Source of the DNA: Jeotgalicoccus marinus DSM 19772
GTDB taxonomy: Bacteria > Bacillota > Bacilli > Staphylococcales > Salinicoccaceae
Length of the DNA stretch: 64,000 nt
Direction: 5' to 3'
Assembly (NCBI RefSeq): GCF_000425825.1
Contig: NZ_AUEE01000003.1
Span: 62,001 to 126,000 of the forward strand
Shown here piece by piece: positions 52,490-62,007 of this stretch; positions within the stretch are counted from its first letter, which is position 1; each line of letters begins with the position of its first letter. The notes below the pieces were generated by a model, which worked only from the letters and a program-made list of their open reading frames with translations, had not been told where the DNA came from and did not search any database. Made by a program: the position numbers and the translations under genes.

Positions 52490-54016
52490 ATGACAGAGAA
52501 AAAAGGGTTTTTTCAGAAATTACTAGACACATTAGAGCGTCTCGGAAACAAGCTTCCGGACCCATTCGCATTATTTTTAGGATTAGCATTTTTAATCATT
52601 GTTATTTCTTGGATTTTCAGTTTATTCGATGCGTCTGTTATACATCCAGGTAACGGTGAAGAACTACCGATAAATAGTTTAATTTCAGGGGCAGGTCTTC
52701 AGTTTATACTCACATCCATGCTCGAGAACTTTACAGGGTTCGCACCACTTGGACTGGTACTTTCTATGATGCTTGGTATTGGTCTTGCAGAGAAAGTTGG
52801 TTTACTAGATTACGCAATCCGTAAAACCATACTCAAGTCACCACCATTCCTAGTAACTTATACAGTAGTATTTGTGGGTATCATGGGTAACTTAGCATCT
52901 GATGCTGCTGCTGTTATTATCCCACCCCTTGGTGCACTTGTTTTCTATAAACTTGGTCGTCATCCACTAGCAGGTTTAGCAGCTGGTTTTGCCGGAGCTG
53001 GGGCTGGTTTTACGGCCAACCTTTTCATCGCTGGTACCGACGTTCTTTTATCAGGTATTTCAACAGAGGCTGCACGTTTGATTGATGATTCAATCGTTGT
53101 TACACCTGTAGACAACTGGTACTTCAACATTATCTCAGTATTTATGCTAACAATCATTGGTGGTCTTTTAACTTCTAGATTTGTTGAACCACGGTTAGGT
53201 CAATACACAGGTGAAAGTGTTGAGGAAGAAAATGAAGAAGAATTACCTAATGCCAAAAAAGGCCTGATCGCTGCATTAATAACAGGTCTAGTATACTGGG
53301 GCATAATTATTGCTGTCATCTTCCTGCCTAACAGTCCTTTAACAAATGAAGATGGTGGTATTATTCCATCTCCATTCATAGACGGTATTGTTCCAATCAT
53401 ACTTATATTCTTTATTTTAATTGGGCTTGCCTTTGGTATTACAACTGGGAAAATTCGTTCAACTAAAGATGCAACACATTACATGACCGAATCAATCAAG
53501 GACATGGCTGGTTATATCGTACTTGTATTCGCAATTGCACAGTTCATTGCTTACTTTAACTGGTCAAATTTAGGAACATGGCTTGCTGTAAATGGAGCTG
53601 AATTCTTAGAAAGTGTTGAATTTACCGGTCTCCCATTAATCATTGGGTACGTTATCTTCACAGCCCTATTAAACTTCTTGATTACATCAGGTTCTGCAAA
53701 ATGGGCAATCGAGGCACCAATATTTGTACCGATGTTTATGCAACTTGGTTACGATCCAGCCTTTACTCAAGCGGCTTATCGTATTGCAGATTCATCTGTA
53801 AATATCGTTACACCATTATTCCCATACATGGTTATCATTTTAGCCTTCATGCAGCGCTATGATAAGAATGCGAGTATTGGAACGTACATGTCACTGATGC
53901 TACCATACTCATTAGTATTCTTATTAGCATGGATTGTTTTACTAGCTATCTTTTACTTCACAGGATTACCACTCGGACCTGGCGTATCAGTATTTCTAGA
54001 AGACCGCGCACAATAA
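52490..54016 (+). CDS. abgT: AbgT-family transporter
   Basis: 508-aa transporter of the AbgT family, which imports p-aminobenzoyl-glutamate or exports antifolates such as sulfonamides. N-terminal KLLDTLERLGNKLPDPFALFLGLAFLIIVISW, MGNLASDAAAVIIPPLGALVFYKLGRHPLAGLAAGFAGAGAGFTANLF and the C-terminal SGSAKWAIEAPIFVPMFMQLGYDPAFTQAAYRIADSSVNIVTPLFPY are strongly conserved. GGGAGG precedes ATG 52490. The next gene, 19 nt on, is an M20 amidohydrolase of the AbgA/AbgB type, supporting import and hydrolysis of p-aminobenzoyl-glutamate. Confidence 0.9.
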   Translation: MTEKKGFFQKLLDTLERLGNKLPDPFALFLGLAFLIIVISWIFSLFDASVIHPGNGEELPINSLISGAGLQFILTSMLENFTGFAPLGLVLSMMLGIGLAEKVGLLDYAIRKTILKSPPFLVTYTVVFVGIMGNLASDAAAVIIPPLGALVFYKLGRHPLAGLAAGFAGAGAGFTANLFIAGTDVLLSGISTEAARLIDDSIVVTPVDNWYFNIISVFMLTIIGGLLTSRFVEPRLGQYTGESVEEENEEELPNAKKGLIAALITGLVYWGIIIAVIFLPNSPLTNEDGGIIPSPFIDGIVPIILIFFILIGLAFGITTGKIRSTKDATHYMTESIKDMAGYIVLVFAIAQFIAYFNWSNLGTWLAVNGAEFLESVEFTGLPLIIGYVIFTALLNFLITSGSAKWAIEAPIFVPMFMQLGYDPAFTQAAYRIADSSVNIVTPLFPYMVIILAFMQRYDKNASIGTYMSLMLPYSLVFLLAWIVLLAIFYFTGLPLGPGVSVFLEDRAQ

Positions 54017-54035
54017 TCTTAGGAGATGAATAACT

Positions 54036-55304
54036 TTGGTATTAAAAGACAAACTCATTCAATGGCGTCGTGATTTTCATCAACACCCAGAACTCGGTTT
54101 TTTAGAAATGCGTACCGCTTCAATCGTCGCTGAAACGCTAAATGAGCTAGGCATTGATTTTGAAATTGGTACGGCTGTTATGGATCCTAATTATGTTATG
54201 GGTAAACCAAGTGATGAAGAAACAAAAGCGCATTACCTATGGGCGAAAGCACACGGGGCCGTAGAAGTATATTTAGATGACCTAAAAGATGGATATACTG
54301 GAATTGTTGCAACTATTGATACGAACAAAGCAGGTCCAACGACTGCTTTTAGAGTCGACATGGATGCTTTACCAATCTACGAGGCAGAACATGACAGCCA
54401 TGTACCTGTTAAAGAAGGCTTTCGTTCGATTAATAATGATATGCATGCATGCGGCCATGATGTCCACACATCCATTGGACTTGGTCTTGCTACACTTGTC
54501 CAAGAAAGAAAGGACGAATTGTCTGGTATTATAAAAATCATTTTTCAACCTGCCGAAGAAGGCACGAGAGGTGCAAGGTCAATGGCTGAAAAAGGAATCG
54601 TTGACGATGTTGACTACCTCATCGCCTCACATATAGGCACAGGTGTTCCAATGAATCATTTCTTAGGGTCAAACAATGGTTTTCTAGCCACAACTAAAAT
54701 CAATGTAACATTTAAAGGTGTGTCAGCTCATGCAGGTGGCAATCCAGAACAAGGTAAAAATGCGATGTTAGCTGCAGCAAATGCTGTCATTAACTTAAAT
54801 GCAATTCCTCGCCATTCTGAAGGCGCAACACGCGTGAATGTTGGTGAATTACACGCAGGTAGCTCACGTAATGCCATTGCTGATTTTGCCTCTTTAAAAA
54901 TGGAAATTAGGGGGACTACTTCTGAAATTAACGACTATATGAGAAGCTACGCAGAGTCCATTATCAAAGGAGCAGCTGAGATGTTTCAGGTTGAATATAC
55001 ACTTGAAACTGTCGGAGAAGGCAGAAGTGCTAAAGGAGACACTACACTTGCTGAAATAGTGACCCAGGCAGCTCAATCAAATGGTTTAGAAACAACAATT
55101 GAAGAAGATAAACCGAGTGGTAGTGAGGATGCAACGTTTCTAATCAACCGTGTTCAAGAAAAAGGCGGGCAAGCAACATACTCTATTTTCGGCACAGAAT
55201 TAAAAGCAGGCCATCACAATGAAAACTTCGACATAGATGAAGACAGTATGTTACCTGCTGTGAACACACTTTTTGATACTGCAAAACGTTTATCTACTCA
55301 ATAA
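54036..55304 (+). CDS. M20 amidohydrolase, p-aminobenzoyl-glutamate hydrolase-like
   Basis: 422-aa M20D metallopeptidase. Residues 4-25 (KDKLIQWRRDFHQHPELGFLEMRT), RVDMDALPIYEA (near 108), NNDMHACGHDVHTSIGLGLATLV with metal ligands Cys-Gly-His-Asp, FQPAEEGTRGARSMAEKG with the catalytic Glu pair, ASHIGTG and a dimerisation domain are clear. Pairing with abgT suggests cleavage of p-aminobenzoyl-glutamate to p-aminobenzoate and glutamate. Related family members act on indole-acetyl or N-acyl amino acids. Starts at TTG 54036 behind AGGAGATG; terminator follows. Confidence 0.82.
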   Translation: MVLKDKLIQWRRDFHQHPELGFLEMRTASIVAETLNELGIDFEIGTAVMDPNYVMGKPSDEETKAHYLWAKAHGAVEVYLDDLKDGYTGIVATIDTNKAGPTTAFRVDMDALPIYEAEHDSHVPVKEGFRSINNDMHACGHDVHTSIGLGLATLVQERKDELSGIIKIIFQPAEEGTRGARSMAEKGIVDDVDYLIASHIGTGVPMNHFLGSNNGFLATTKINVTFKGVSAHAGGNPEQGKNAMLAAANAVINLNAIPRHSEGATRVNVGELHAGSSRNAIADFASLKMEIRGTTSEINDYMRSYAESIIKGAAEMFQVEYTLETVGEGRSAKGDTTLAEIVTQAAQSNGLETTIEEDKPSGSEDATFLINRVQEKGGQATYSIFGTELKAGHHNENFDIDEDSMLPAVNTLFDTAKRLSTQ

Positions 55305-55318
55305 TACACACCAGATAT

Positions 55319-55348
55319 AGGGCAAAATCTCATGGTTTTGCCCTTTTT
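55319..55348 (+). terminator. Terminator of the abgT operon
   Basis: GGGCAAAA / TTTTGCCC with an 8-nt loop and TTTTTC run. Confidence 0.85.
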
Positions 55349-55437
55349 CACGTTTATTTTTCCTAAACAGTGCTATCTATATTATAATGATTAAATTTTT
55401 ATCTACGTTCATGATTCACACTTTTCGTCTAGTGAGG

Positions 55438-55466
55438 TTGAAATTGTTAGTGTAGATTGTTATTAT
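55438..55466 (+). promoter_or_regulatory. Candidate BCCT gene promoter
   Basis: TTGAAA (55438-55443), 17-nt spacer, TATTAT (55461-55466), 35 nt before the start codon. Confidence 0.6.
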
Positions 55467-55501
55467 TTATCATTGTTAATCAAAAACCAAGGAGTGATGT
55501 A

Positions 55502-57133
55502 ATGGCTAATCAAACGCCATCTTCGGAAAAGAACAAAGGAATGTCTCATGTATTTCTATATGCCGCTTTAATCGTCGGTGCCCTAGTTGTCATCGGTGCA
55601 ATTTTCCCGGATCGTTTCGGTGATATATCTGGTTCCATTTCCGGCTGGGTAACAAGTTATTTTGGCTGGTATTACATGATATTAGTGGCTTTAATCGTTA
55701 TGTTTTGTATTTTTCTTATCTTCAGTCCAATCGGAAAACTAAAGTTAGGTAAACCTGATGATGAACCTGAATTTAGAACAATCTCTTGGATTGCAATGCT
55801 CTTTAGTGCTGGTATGGGTATCGGACTTGTATTCTATGGTGCCGGAGAACCAATCGCCCATTACCTTTCTCCACCAACTGCAGACGGAGAAACTACTGCA
55901 GCACTTGCAGAATCAATGCAATCTACTTTCTTACACTATGGTATTCACGCTTGGTCAATATATGGAATCGTCGGCTTATGCTTAGCCTACGCGAGTTTCA
56001 GAAAAGGTGAAGTTGGATTACTTTCTAAAACGCTCCGACCTCTATTTGGTGATAGAGTAGATGGCTGGTTAGGCGTAGTAATCGATGTCCTTGCTGTTTT
56101 CGCTACTGTAATCGGGGTGGCCGTATCTCTAGGTATCGGTGCCATTCAAATTAATGGTGGCTTAAATTATCTATTCGGTTTACCTGTCAACTTAACAAGT
56201 CAGGCAATTATTATTGCTTCAGTGACTGTGCTCTTCCTATTCAGTGCTTGGAGTGGTCTGAGTAAAGGAATTCAATATCTAAGTAATACAAATATGATCT
56301 TAGCAGGTATCCTTTTTGCAATTATTTTAATTGTCGGGCCAACTATGATGATTTTAAACATCATGACAACAAGTACTGGTGGTTACTTAAGCTCAATCGT
56401 TACCAATACGTTTGATGTTGCACCACTCAATCCTCAAAAACAAGACTGGCTTAGTTCTTGGACTATTTATTACTGGGGTTGGTGGATGAGTTGGAGTCCA
56501 TTTGTCGGTATCTTTATTGCACGTGTTTCTAAAGGCCGTACAATTCGAGAATTTATCATTGCAGTACTACTCGTTCCAACTGTAATTGGTATTATTTGGT
56601 TCAGTGTATTTGGTGTCACTGGTATTATGGCTGGTGTTAATGACGACCCAGGAATTTTTGAAATGGCAACAGAGGTTCAACTTTTCGCAGTGTTTGACAC
56701 CTTGCCATTAGGTTGGTTATTGTCAATTGTTGCTATCCTACTTGTATCAATTTTCTTCATCACATCAGCAGACTCGGCAACCTTTGTATTAGGTATGCAA
56801 ACATCACATGGTAGTTTAAATCCATCAAGTATGACCAAAGTGATTTGGGGTATCTCACTTTCTGCTATTGCATTTACACTATTAGCTGCAGGTGGAGAGA
56901 CTGGACTGAATGCCTTACAATCTGCCGCAATTATATCTGCACTACCATTTAGTTTTGTATTAATTGGTATGATGCTCGCATTCTACAAAGACGCAAACAA
57001 CGAACGTAAGTATCTCGGACTTTCAATCACACCTAGTAAAGAAAGACTTGAAACCTACAAAGAATCTTCTCATGAAGAATATCTAGAAGAACTCGATGCT
57101 TATGCTGAAAAAGATAAGCCTAGAGGTGTGTAA
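55502..57133 (+). CDS. BCCT-family betaine/choline/carnitine transporter
   Basis: 543-aa Na+-coupled osmolyte carrier like OpuD/BetP, 12 membrane helices. ISWIAMLFSAGMGIGLVFYGAGEPIAHYLSPP holds the glycine-rich helix 3; YYWGWWMSWSPFVGIFIARVSKGRTIREFI is the aromatic betaine-binding helix 8 region; FFITSADSATFVLGMQTSHG is helix 10. The C-terminal acidic tail (KESSHEEYLEELDAYAEK) may sense osmolality. Start ATG 55502 follows AAGGAG; a 45-nt upstream extension is not used. Monocistronic, with its own promoter and a strong terminator. Confidence 0.92.
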   Translation: MANQTPSSEKNKGMSHVFLYAALIVGALVVIGAIFPDRFGDISGSISGWVTSYFGWYYMILVALIVMFCIFLIFSPIGKLKLGKPDDEPEFRTISWIAMLFSAGMGIGLVFYGAGEPIAHYLSPPTADGETTAALAESMQSTFLHYGIHAWSIYGIVGLCLAYASFRKGEVGLLSKTLRPLFGDRVDGWLGVVIDVLAVFATVIGVAVSLGIGAIQINGGLNYLFGLPVNLTSQAIIIASVTVLFLFSAWSGLSKGIQYLSNTNMILAGILFAIILIVGPTMMILNIMTTSTGGYLSSIVTNTFDVAPLNPQKQDWLSSWTIYYWGWWMSWSPFVGIFIARVSKGRTIREFIIAVLLVPTVIGIIWFSVFGVTGIMAGVNDDPGIFEMATEVQLFAVFDTLPLGWLLSIVAILLVSIFFITSADSATFVLGMQTSHGSLNPSSMTKVIWGISLSAIAFTLLAAGGETGLNALQSAAIISALPFSFVLIGMMLAFYKDANNERKYLGLSITPSKERLETYKESSHEEYLEELDAYAEKDKPRGV

Positions 57134-57135
57134 TA

Positions 57136-57176
57136 TAAAAAAGGCTTGATTCCATTTTGGAATCAAGCCTTTTTTG
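57136..57176. terminator. Bidirectional terminator after the BCCT gene
   Basis: Perfect stem AAAAAAGGCTTGATTCCA / TGGAATCAAGCCTTTTTT with a 3-nt loop. Confidence 0.94.
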
Positions 57177-57178
57177 TG

Positions 57179-58285
57179 CTATTGCAATTTACCTTGAGCT
57201 GCGATGTCTAATGTGTCGACAACTTCACCTTCTCTTAATAGATATGCTTTATGATAGAGATTCGATACTGGGCAGATATGGTTCGGTATGATGCGAACTT
57301 TATCACCAATATTGATTGCTTGGTTAAAGTGTTCGTTATATATAATCGCATGTTCATCAAACACACCGTGTACATGTACATCGTCGTATTCTTTGACCTT
57401 ACCAAATCCTGTAGTTGTCGTTAGCCCTTTACTTCTAGACTGAGCAGTTAGACCTTTTGCACCAACATCTGTGATCACTCGTTCTTTAGTCGGTTTAGAG
57501 ATTATAGTTGTCAGTACACTAGCGGCAGAATGTTCGTAAGTGCCTATCGCGTTAGATTGTGAACAATCCATTAAAATATAGGTGCCTGGTCTAATCTCAG
57601 TGACACCCTCAGGAATATCAAAACCGAACATGAATGGTGGTGTTGAGCCAATGCTCACTGTTTCGAGTTCAAAGCCCATCTCGCTTGCAATATCGTTAAA
57701 GTATAAGGTTCTTGTTGTTGCTGTATTAAATACATCAAGACAATCCGCCTGATCTACTGCTTTGTAAGTATGGCCATCGTGTGAGAATATCCCTTTTAAC
57801 TCAATGTTATTTGACGCTTTTATTTCATGAAGTAAAGCTTTATAATCATTGACCTCAATAATACCAGAACGCTCTTCTCCAACTTCGATTTCGATTAGAA
57901 TCTGAGCTTTTTTCTGAGCACCCTCAAATACTGCTTCAATCTCTTTAATGTGAGCAATACTATCTACCCCAAATGAAATATCAACAGTTTCTGCAAGTTT
58001 TTTTATTCTTTCAAGTTTCTGTTTACCCGCAACTTGATTTGCAATAAAAATATCATTAATACCATAGACCGCCATGATTTCCGCTTCACCAATTTTAGCA
58101 ACCGTAATACCACTCGCACCATTTTGTAATTGCTTCTGTGCAAGTTTAGGCATCTTATGTGTTTTTGTATGCGGTCGTAAACTCACATTTTGCTTCTTTG
58201 CATAATCACTCATATAAGCTAGATTTTTCTCTAGAACTGCTTCATCTATTAAGAGTGCAGGTGTATCGATTTCTTGATAATTCAT
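57179..58285 (-). CDS. D-threonine aldolase / D-serine dehydratase-type PLP enzyme
   Basis: 368-aa fold-type III PLP enzyme of the alanine racemase N-terminal superfamily. The PLP lysine is in LRPHTKTHKMPKLA (near 41), and the C-terminal metal-binding pair in IPNHICPVSNL (His and Cys near 346-348) is the hallmark of the D-threonine aldolase/D-serine dehydratase (DSD1) group. IDTPALLIDEAVLEKN and EIEVGEERSGI fit. It should act on a D-beta-hydroxy amino acid; the exact reaction (retro-aldol or dehydration) is not readable. The CDF exporter lies 32 nt upstream on the same strand. Confidence 0.82.
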   Translation of the reverse strand: MNYQEIDTPALLIDEAVLEKNLAYMSDYAKKQNVSLRPHTKTHKMPKLAQKQLQNGASGITVAKIGEAEIMAVYGINDIFIANQVAGKQKLERIKKLAETVDISFGVDSIAHIKEIEAVFEGAQKKAQILIEIEVGEERSGIIEVNDYKALLHEIKASNNIELKGIFSHDGHTYKAVDQADCLDVFNTATTRTLYFNDIASEMGFELETVSIGSTPPFMFGFDIPEGVTEIRPGTYILMDCSQSNAIGTYEHSAASVLTTIISKPTKERVITDVGAKGLTAQSRSKGLTTTTGFGKVKEYDDVHVHGVFDEHAIIYNEHFNQAINIGDKVRIIPNHICPVSNLYHKAYLLREGEVVDTLDIAAQGKLQ

Positions 58286-58317
58286 TAAATCCCCCCTTAC
58301 ACTAAATATATACCATC

Positions 58318-59244
58318 TTATTCATCATTACATAGAATTTTGCCATTATGATGATGATGTTTACATTCTACTTGTAAAGTAACATGACTGATATTTGAGT
58401 CTTTCATCTTTTCTTCTATATCATTAATGATTGCTTGAGTTTCATGCACATTTAAGCTGCCATTAACTACAATATGTCCACTCATTGCATTAAAACCGCT
58501 CGTAATACTCCAAATATGAACGTGGTGAATGTCTTCAACACCATCTACGGTTCTTACCTCTTCTAATAGATGATTCAAATTAACGTCATGTGGCACACCT
58601 TCCATAAGGACATGTAGAGATTGACGAAGTACTCTCCATCCGCTGACAGTAATAATAGCAGCAACAATTACGCTAGCTAAAGGATCCATGAATCCCCAAT
58701 CCAAAAACATAATGGATAAGGCGGCAACAATTGCTGCGACAGAGCCAAATAAGTCACCGAGCACATGTAAGAATGCGCCTCGCATATTGAGGTTATCATG
58801 TGTATCTCCAGACATTAAAATCTTTGCAACAATTAGATTTACTATAAGACCCATTATTGCAATGACTAGCATGCCCGTTGACGCTACTTCTGGTGGATTT
58901 ATAAAGCGATTAATTGCTCCGATAAAAATTGCGATGGCAATAATAATCAAGGTGGCTCCATTGAAAACCGCTGCAAGAATCTCAAATCTCTTGTAACCGA
59001 ATGTACGCGCTTTGTCCGCTTTTTTCTCACCAAATTTAAAGGCTAATAGTGCGATTAATAAAGAAAAAGCGTCACTTAACATATGACCAGCATCACTTAA
59101 AAGTGCCAGACTGTTCGTAACAATACCTCCGATAACTTCAACAATCATAAACACTCCGATGAGAATTAAACTGATCGTCAGTGCTTTTTTATTCGCACCA
59201 TGAGTATGATCATGATGTCCGTGATTATGATGATGATCACTCAT
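58318..59244 (-). CDS. CDF-family Zn/Co/Cd efflux protein (CzcD-like)
   Basis: 308-aa cation diffusion facilitator with six membrane helices and a cytoplasmic C-terminal domain. The N-terminus is His-rich (MSDHHHNHGHHDHTHG), a second His cluster ends the protein (ECKHHHHNGKILCNDE), and the metal site shows as SLALLSDAGHMLSDAFSLLIALLAF (HxxxD) and GAFLHVLGDLFGSVAAIVAA (HxxxD), which favours Zn2+. VDGVEDIHHVHIWSITSG is the C-terminal fold. No CzrA/ArsR-type repressor is adjacent. Divergent from norA with 110 nt between. Confidence 0.9.
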   Translation of the reverse strand: MSDHHHNHGHHDHTHGANKKALTISLILIGVFMIVEVIGGIVTNSLALLSDAGHMLSDAFSLLIALLAFKFGEKKADKARTFGYKRFEILAAVFNGATLIIIAIAIFIGAINRFINPPEVASTGMLVIAIMGLIVNLIVAKILMSGDTHDNLNMRGAFLHVLGDLFGSVAAIVAALSIMFLDWGFMDPLASVIVAAIITVSGWRVLRQSLHVLMEGVPHDVNLNHLLEEVRTVDGVEDIHHVHIWSITSGFNAMSGHIVVNGSLNVHETQAIINDIEEKMKDSNISHVTLQVECKHHHHNGKILCNDE

Positions 59245-59354
59245 AATATCACTCCGCTTCTTGGGATTTTTTGCTATCTATTTACTATTTCTGGGTGTAT
59301 TATAGGCATATCAATACTTTACCACATTTTAAAAGGTATATAGGTGTATAAATT

Positions 59355-60518
59355 ATGAAACAAAAATATCAATTATATCTACTTTACAATAGTATTTTTC
59401 TTGTCTTTTTAGGTATCAGTTTAGTAATTCCAGTTCTACCTTCAATAATGAATGAACTTAATATTTCTGGTGCTGGCGTCGGTTACTTAACAGCCGCATT
59501 TGCAATGACCCAACTGATTTTTTCGCCTTTTACTGGTCGTGCAGCCGATAAGTTTGGACGGAAAATTATCATCGTTATCGGAATGGTCATTTTCGCCTTT
59601 TCCGAACTATTATTTGGACTTGGAACGACAATAGAAGTCCTTTTCATTTCAAGAATTTTAGGTGGCTTAGCAGGGGCATTTATAATGCCAGCTGTCACTG
59701 CATTTATTGTTGATTTAACAACAGATCAAAACCGTGCAAGAGCACTTGGCTATATGACCGCTGCTTTAAATTTCGGTTTTATAATTGGACCAGGTGTTGG
59801 TGGTATCTTAGCGGAAGTCAGTACACGTCTACCATTTTTCGTCGCTGCCGTACTTGGTATCATCAGTGCAGTTACAGCAATTTTTCTATTGACCGAACCA
59901 AGAAGAAAAACTGAGGTCGCAGCAGAGAAAACCGAAGTTAAGGCGAGCAACTTTAGAACAATCTTAACTCCAGTATTCTTTATTGCTTTCTTAGTTATCT
60001 TTGTTTCTACATTCGGTATGTCTGCATTTGAATCATTCTTTAGTCTATATTTCGATAGAAAACTCGGCTTTACACCGTTTGATATTGCAGTCGCAATAAC
60101 TGGTGGTGCTTTGATTGGTGCAATCGCTCAAATTATCTTTTTTGAATCACTTGTTCGTAAATTTGGAGAAATCAATATTATCAGGGCATCAATCATTTAT
60201 TCAGCCTTCTTGGTATTTATTATTACCTTTATGGAATCCTACTGGGCAATCATGGCCATTGCTTTTATTATCTTTGTAGGTTTCGATTTAATCAGACCTG
60301 CAGCTACAACCTTCCTATCACATATAGCAGGAGATAACCAAGGCTTTGCTGGAGGAATGAACTCATTTTTCACTTCACTTGCAAATGTTGTTGGTCCAAT
60401 TATCGGTGGTATTCTATTTGATATTAATTTAGATTTACCGTATTACTTCAGTGCAGTTGTTTTAGTAATCGGTTTTCTTATAACAGTAATATTTTGGCGA
60501 GACCCTCGAAGAATATAG
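59355..60518 (+). CDS. norA: NorA-like multidrug efflux MFS transporter
   Basis: 387-aa 12-helix DHA1 exporter closely following S. aureus NorA as remembered. Shared segments are FLGISLVIPVLPSIMNEL, AAFAMTQLIFSPFTGRAADKFGRK (motif A), GFIIGPGVGGILAEVSTRLPFF (motif C), FGMSAFESFFSLYFDRKLGFTPFDIAVAITGGALIGAIAQIIFFE, VGFDLIRPAATTFLSHIAGDNQGFAGGMNSFFTS and DINLDLPYYFSAVVLV. NorA exports fluoroquinolones, dyes and quaternary amines; the same range is presumed, not shown. The ribosome site is weak (AGGTGT). No regulator is adjacent. Confidence 0.82.
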   Translation: MKQKYQLYLLYNSIFLVFLGISLVIPVLPSIMNELNISGAGVGYLTAAFAMTQLIFSPFTGRAADKFGRKIIIVIGMVIFAFSELLFGLGTTIEVLFISRILGGLAGAFIMPAVTAFIVDLTTDQNRARALGYMTAALNFGFIIGPGVGGILAEVSTRLPFFVAAVLGIISAVTAIFLLTEPRRKTEVAAEKTEVKASNFRTILTPVFFIAFLVIFVSTFGMSAFESFFSLYFDRKLGFTPFDIAVAITGGALIGAIAQIIFFESLVRKFGEINIIRASIIYSAFLVFIITFMESYWAIMAIAFIIFVGFDLIRPAATTFLSHIAGDNQGFAGGMNSFFTSLANVVGPIIGGILFDINLDLPYYFSAVVLVIGFLITVIFWRDPRRI

Positions 60519-60654
60519 TGGTACTAAAGTCTGAATTACGCGTCAATCGCTCAATCTCGCGTTATAACACTTTTAATTTTGATTCGCATTATGTAATAAT
60601 TAAGAAGATGAAAGTTGTTATGAGATTTCTCACATATTTTGGAGGGTTATATAA

Positions 60655-61644
60655 ATGAAAGATGAAATTACAGATATAACAATTATTGGCGGTGGACCAA
60701 CAGGTCTATTCTCTACATTCTATGCTGGAATGAGACAGATGTCTGTACGCTTAATCGATAGCTTACCTGAATTAGGTGGACAGTTAACTGAACTTTATCC
60801 GGATAAATATATTTATGATGTCGGCGGATTTCCAAAAATCCTCGCCAAAGATCTTGTGAATAATTTAGTGGAACAGGCGAAATACGCTGAACCTGATTTT
60901 CATTTAGGTGAAACTGTTCAATCATATAGAAAAGAAGATGATCACTTTGTCCTAACAACGGACAAAGGTGAATATTTAACACGTACAATTTTGATTACAG
61001 CTGGTGTCGGCGCTTTCCAACCTAGAAAACTTGGTCTAGAAAATGAAGTAGAATTCGAAGGCGCTTCCCTACAATATGCTGTTCGTGATTTAGAAAAATT
61101 CAAAGATAAAGATGTCGTCGTTCTTGGCGGCGGTGACTCAGCACTTGACTGGGCACTCATGTTAGAAAAACTTGCTAAATCAGTCACACTTGTGCACAGA
61201 CGTGAACGTTTTACAGCACATGAAACGACAGTCCAACAAGTTAAAGACTCCAGTGTAACAGTTAAAACATCTCTTAATGTAACAGAAATTAAGGGTGATG
61301 CAGGTCAGATTGAAGAATTAGTTTTAACGGCTAAAGATGGTAGCGAAGAAGTAATTCAAGCAGACCAACTTATCGTTAACTTTGGTAACATTTCTTCACT
61401 AGGACCACTTAAAGATTGGGGTCTAAAGCTGGATAAAAACTCAATCGAAGTAGATGCTCACATGCAGACAAATATCGAAGGTATCTTCGCAGCAGGAGAT
61501 GTCACTACCTTTGAAGGTAAAGTTAAACTAATTGCCACTGGATTCGGTGAAGCACCAGTCGCAATTTCATACGCTAAATCTTCATACGATGCTAAGTCTC
61601 GTATCCAACCAAAACACTCTACAAGTGTCTTCAAACAAGATTAA
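60655..61644 (+). CDS. Ferredoxin/flavodoxin-NADP+ reductase, YumC type
   Basis: 329-aa thioredoxin-reductase-like flavoprotein that passes electrons between NADPH and ferredoxin or flavodoxin. It has the FAD motif TIIGGGPTGLFSTFYAGMRQMSV, the NADPH motif VVVLGGGDSALDWALMLEKLAKSVTLVHRRERF, and the C-terminal FAD motif IFAAGDVTTFEGKVKLIATGFGEAPVAISYAK. The CxxC redox pair of true thioredoxin reductase is absent, as expected for YumC. Strong GGAGGG precedes ATG 60655. Monocistronic. Confidence 0.92.
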   Translation: MKDEITDITIIGGGPTGLFSTFYAGMRQMSVRLIDSLPELGGQLTELYPDKYIYDVGGFPKILAKDLVNNLVEQAKYAEPDFHLGETVQSYRKEDDHFVLTTDKGEYLTRTILITAGVGAFQPRKLGLENEVEFEGASLQYAVRDLEKFKDKDVVVLGGGDSALDWALMLEKLAKSVTLVHRRERFTAHETTVQQVKDSSVTVKTSLNVTEIKGDAGQIEELVLTAKDGSEEVIQADQLIVNFGNISSLGPLKDWGLKLDKNSIEVDAHMQTNIEGIFAAGDVTTFEGKVKLIATGFGEAPVAISYAKSSYDAKSRIQPKHSTSVFKQD

Positions 61645-61650
61645 TTACAC

Positions 61651-61680
61651 AAAAAGCACGGTCATTTGACCGTGCTTTTT
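61651..61680. terminator. Bidirectional terminator after the ferredoxin reductase gene
   Basis: Perfect 14-bp stem AAAAAGCACGGTCA / TGACCGTGCTTTTT with a 2-nt loop, between converging units. Confidence 0.92.
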
Positions 61681-61692
61681 TCATGTGAAACA

Positions 61693-62007
61693 TCATCCAA
61701 ATATTCTTAGACCAACGACAGCAATGACAATGATTGAAAGATACATTACACGCTTATAGCTCGCCGATTCTTTATAAAAAATTATACCTACTAAAGCACT
61801 ACCAATTGTGCCAATACCAGTCCATACTGCATAAGCGACACCAAGCGCAATTGTTTCCATTGCGAGACTTAATAATCCCAAGCTAATTGGAAAACCGATA
61901 CATAGTGTCAACCAACCGCGTATCTTCTTACCCTGACCAATCCATGTCATACCAGTAACACCGGCAACTTCAAAGAGTCCAGCAAATATTAAAATAATCC
62001 AACTCAT
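61693..62007 (-). CDS. SMR-family guanidinium exporter subunit
   Basis: 104-aa four-helix small multidrug resistance protein. The essential membrane glutamate is E13 (AGLFEVAGVTGM); AYAVWTGIGTIGSALVGIIFYKESAS is the conserved helix 3-4 region. It overlaps the preceding SMR gene by 4 nt (ATGA), indicating a heteromeric pair like YkkC/YkkD. Because the operon is headed by a guanidine-I riboswitch, export of guanidinium is the predicted role rather than general drug resistance. Confidence 0.88.
   Translation of the reverse strand: MSWIILIFAGLFEVAGVTGMTWIGQGKKIRGWLTLCIGFPISLGLLSLAMETIALGVAYAVWTGIGTIGSALVGIIFYKESASYKRVMYLSIIVIAVVGLRIFG

Noticed and set aside
60535-60575. ACGCG...CGCGT inverted repeat before the ferredoxin reductase gene as an operator
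   Set aside because: Arms of only 5 bp with a 15-nt spacer and no promoter alignment; likely chance.
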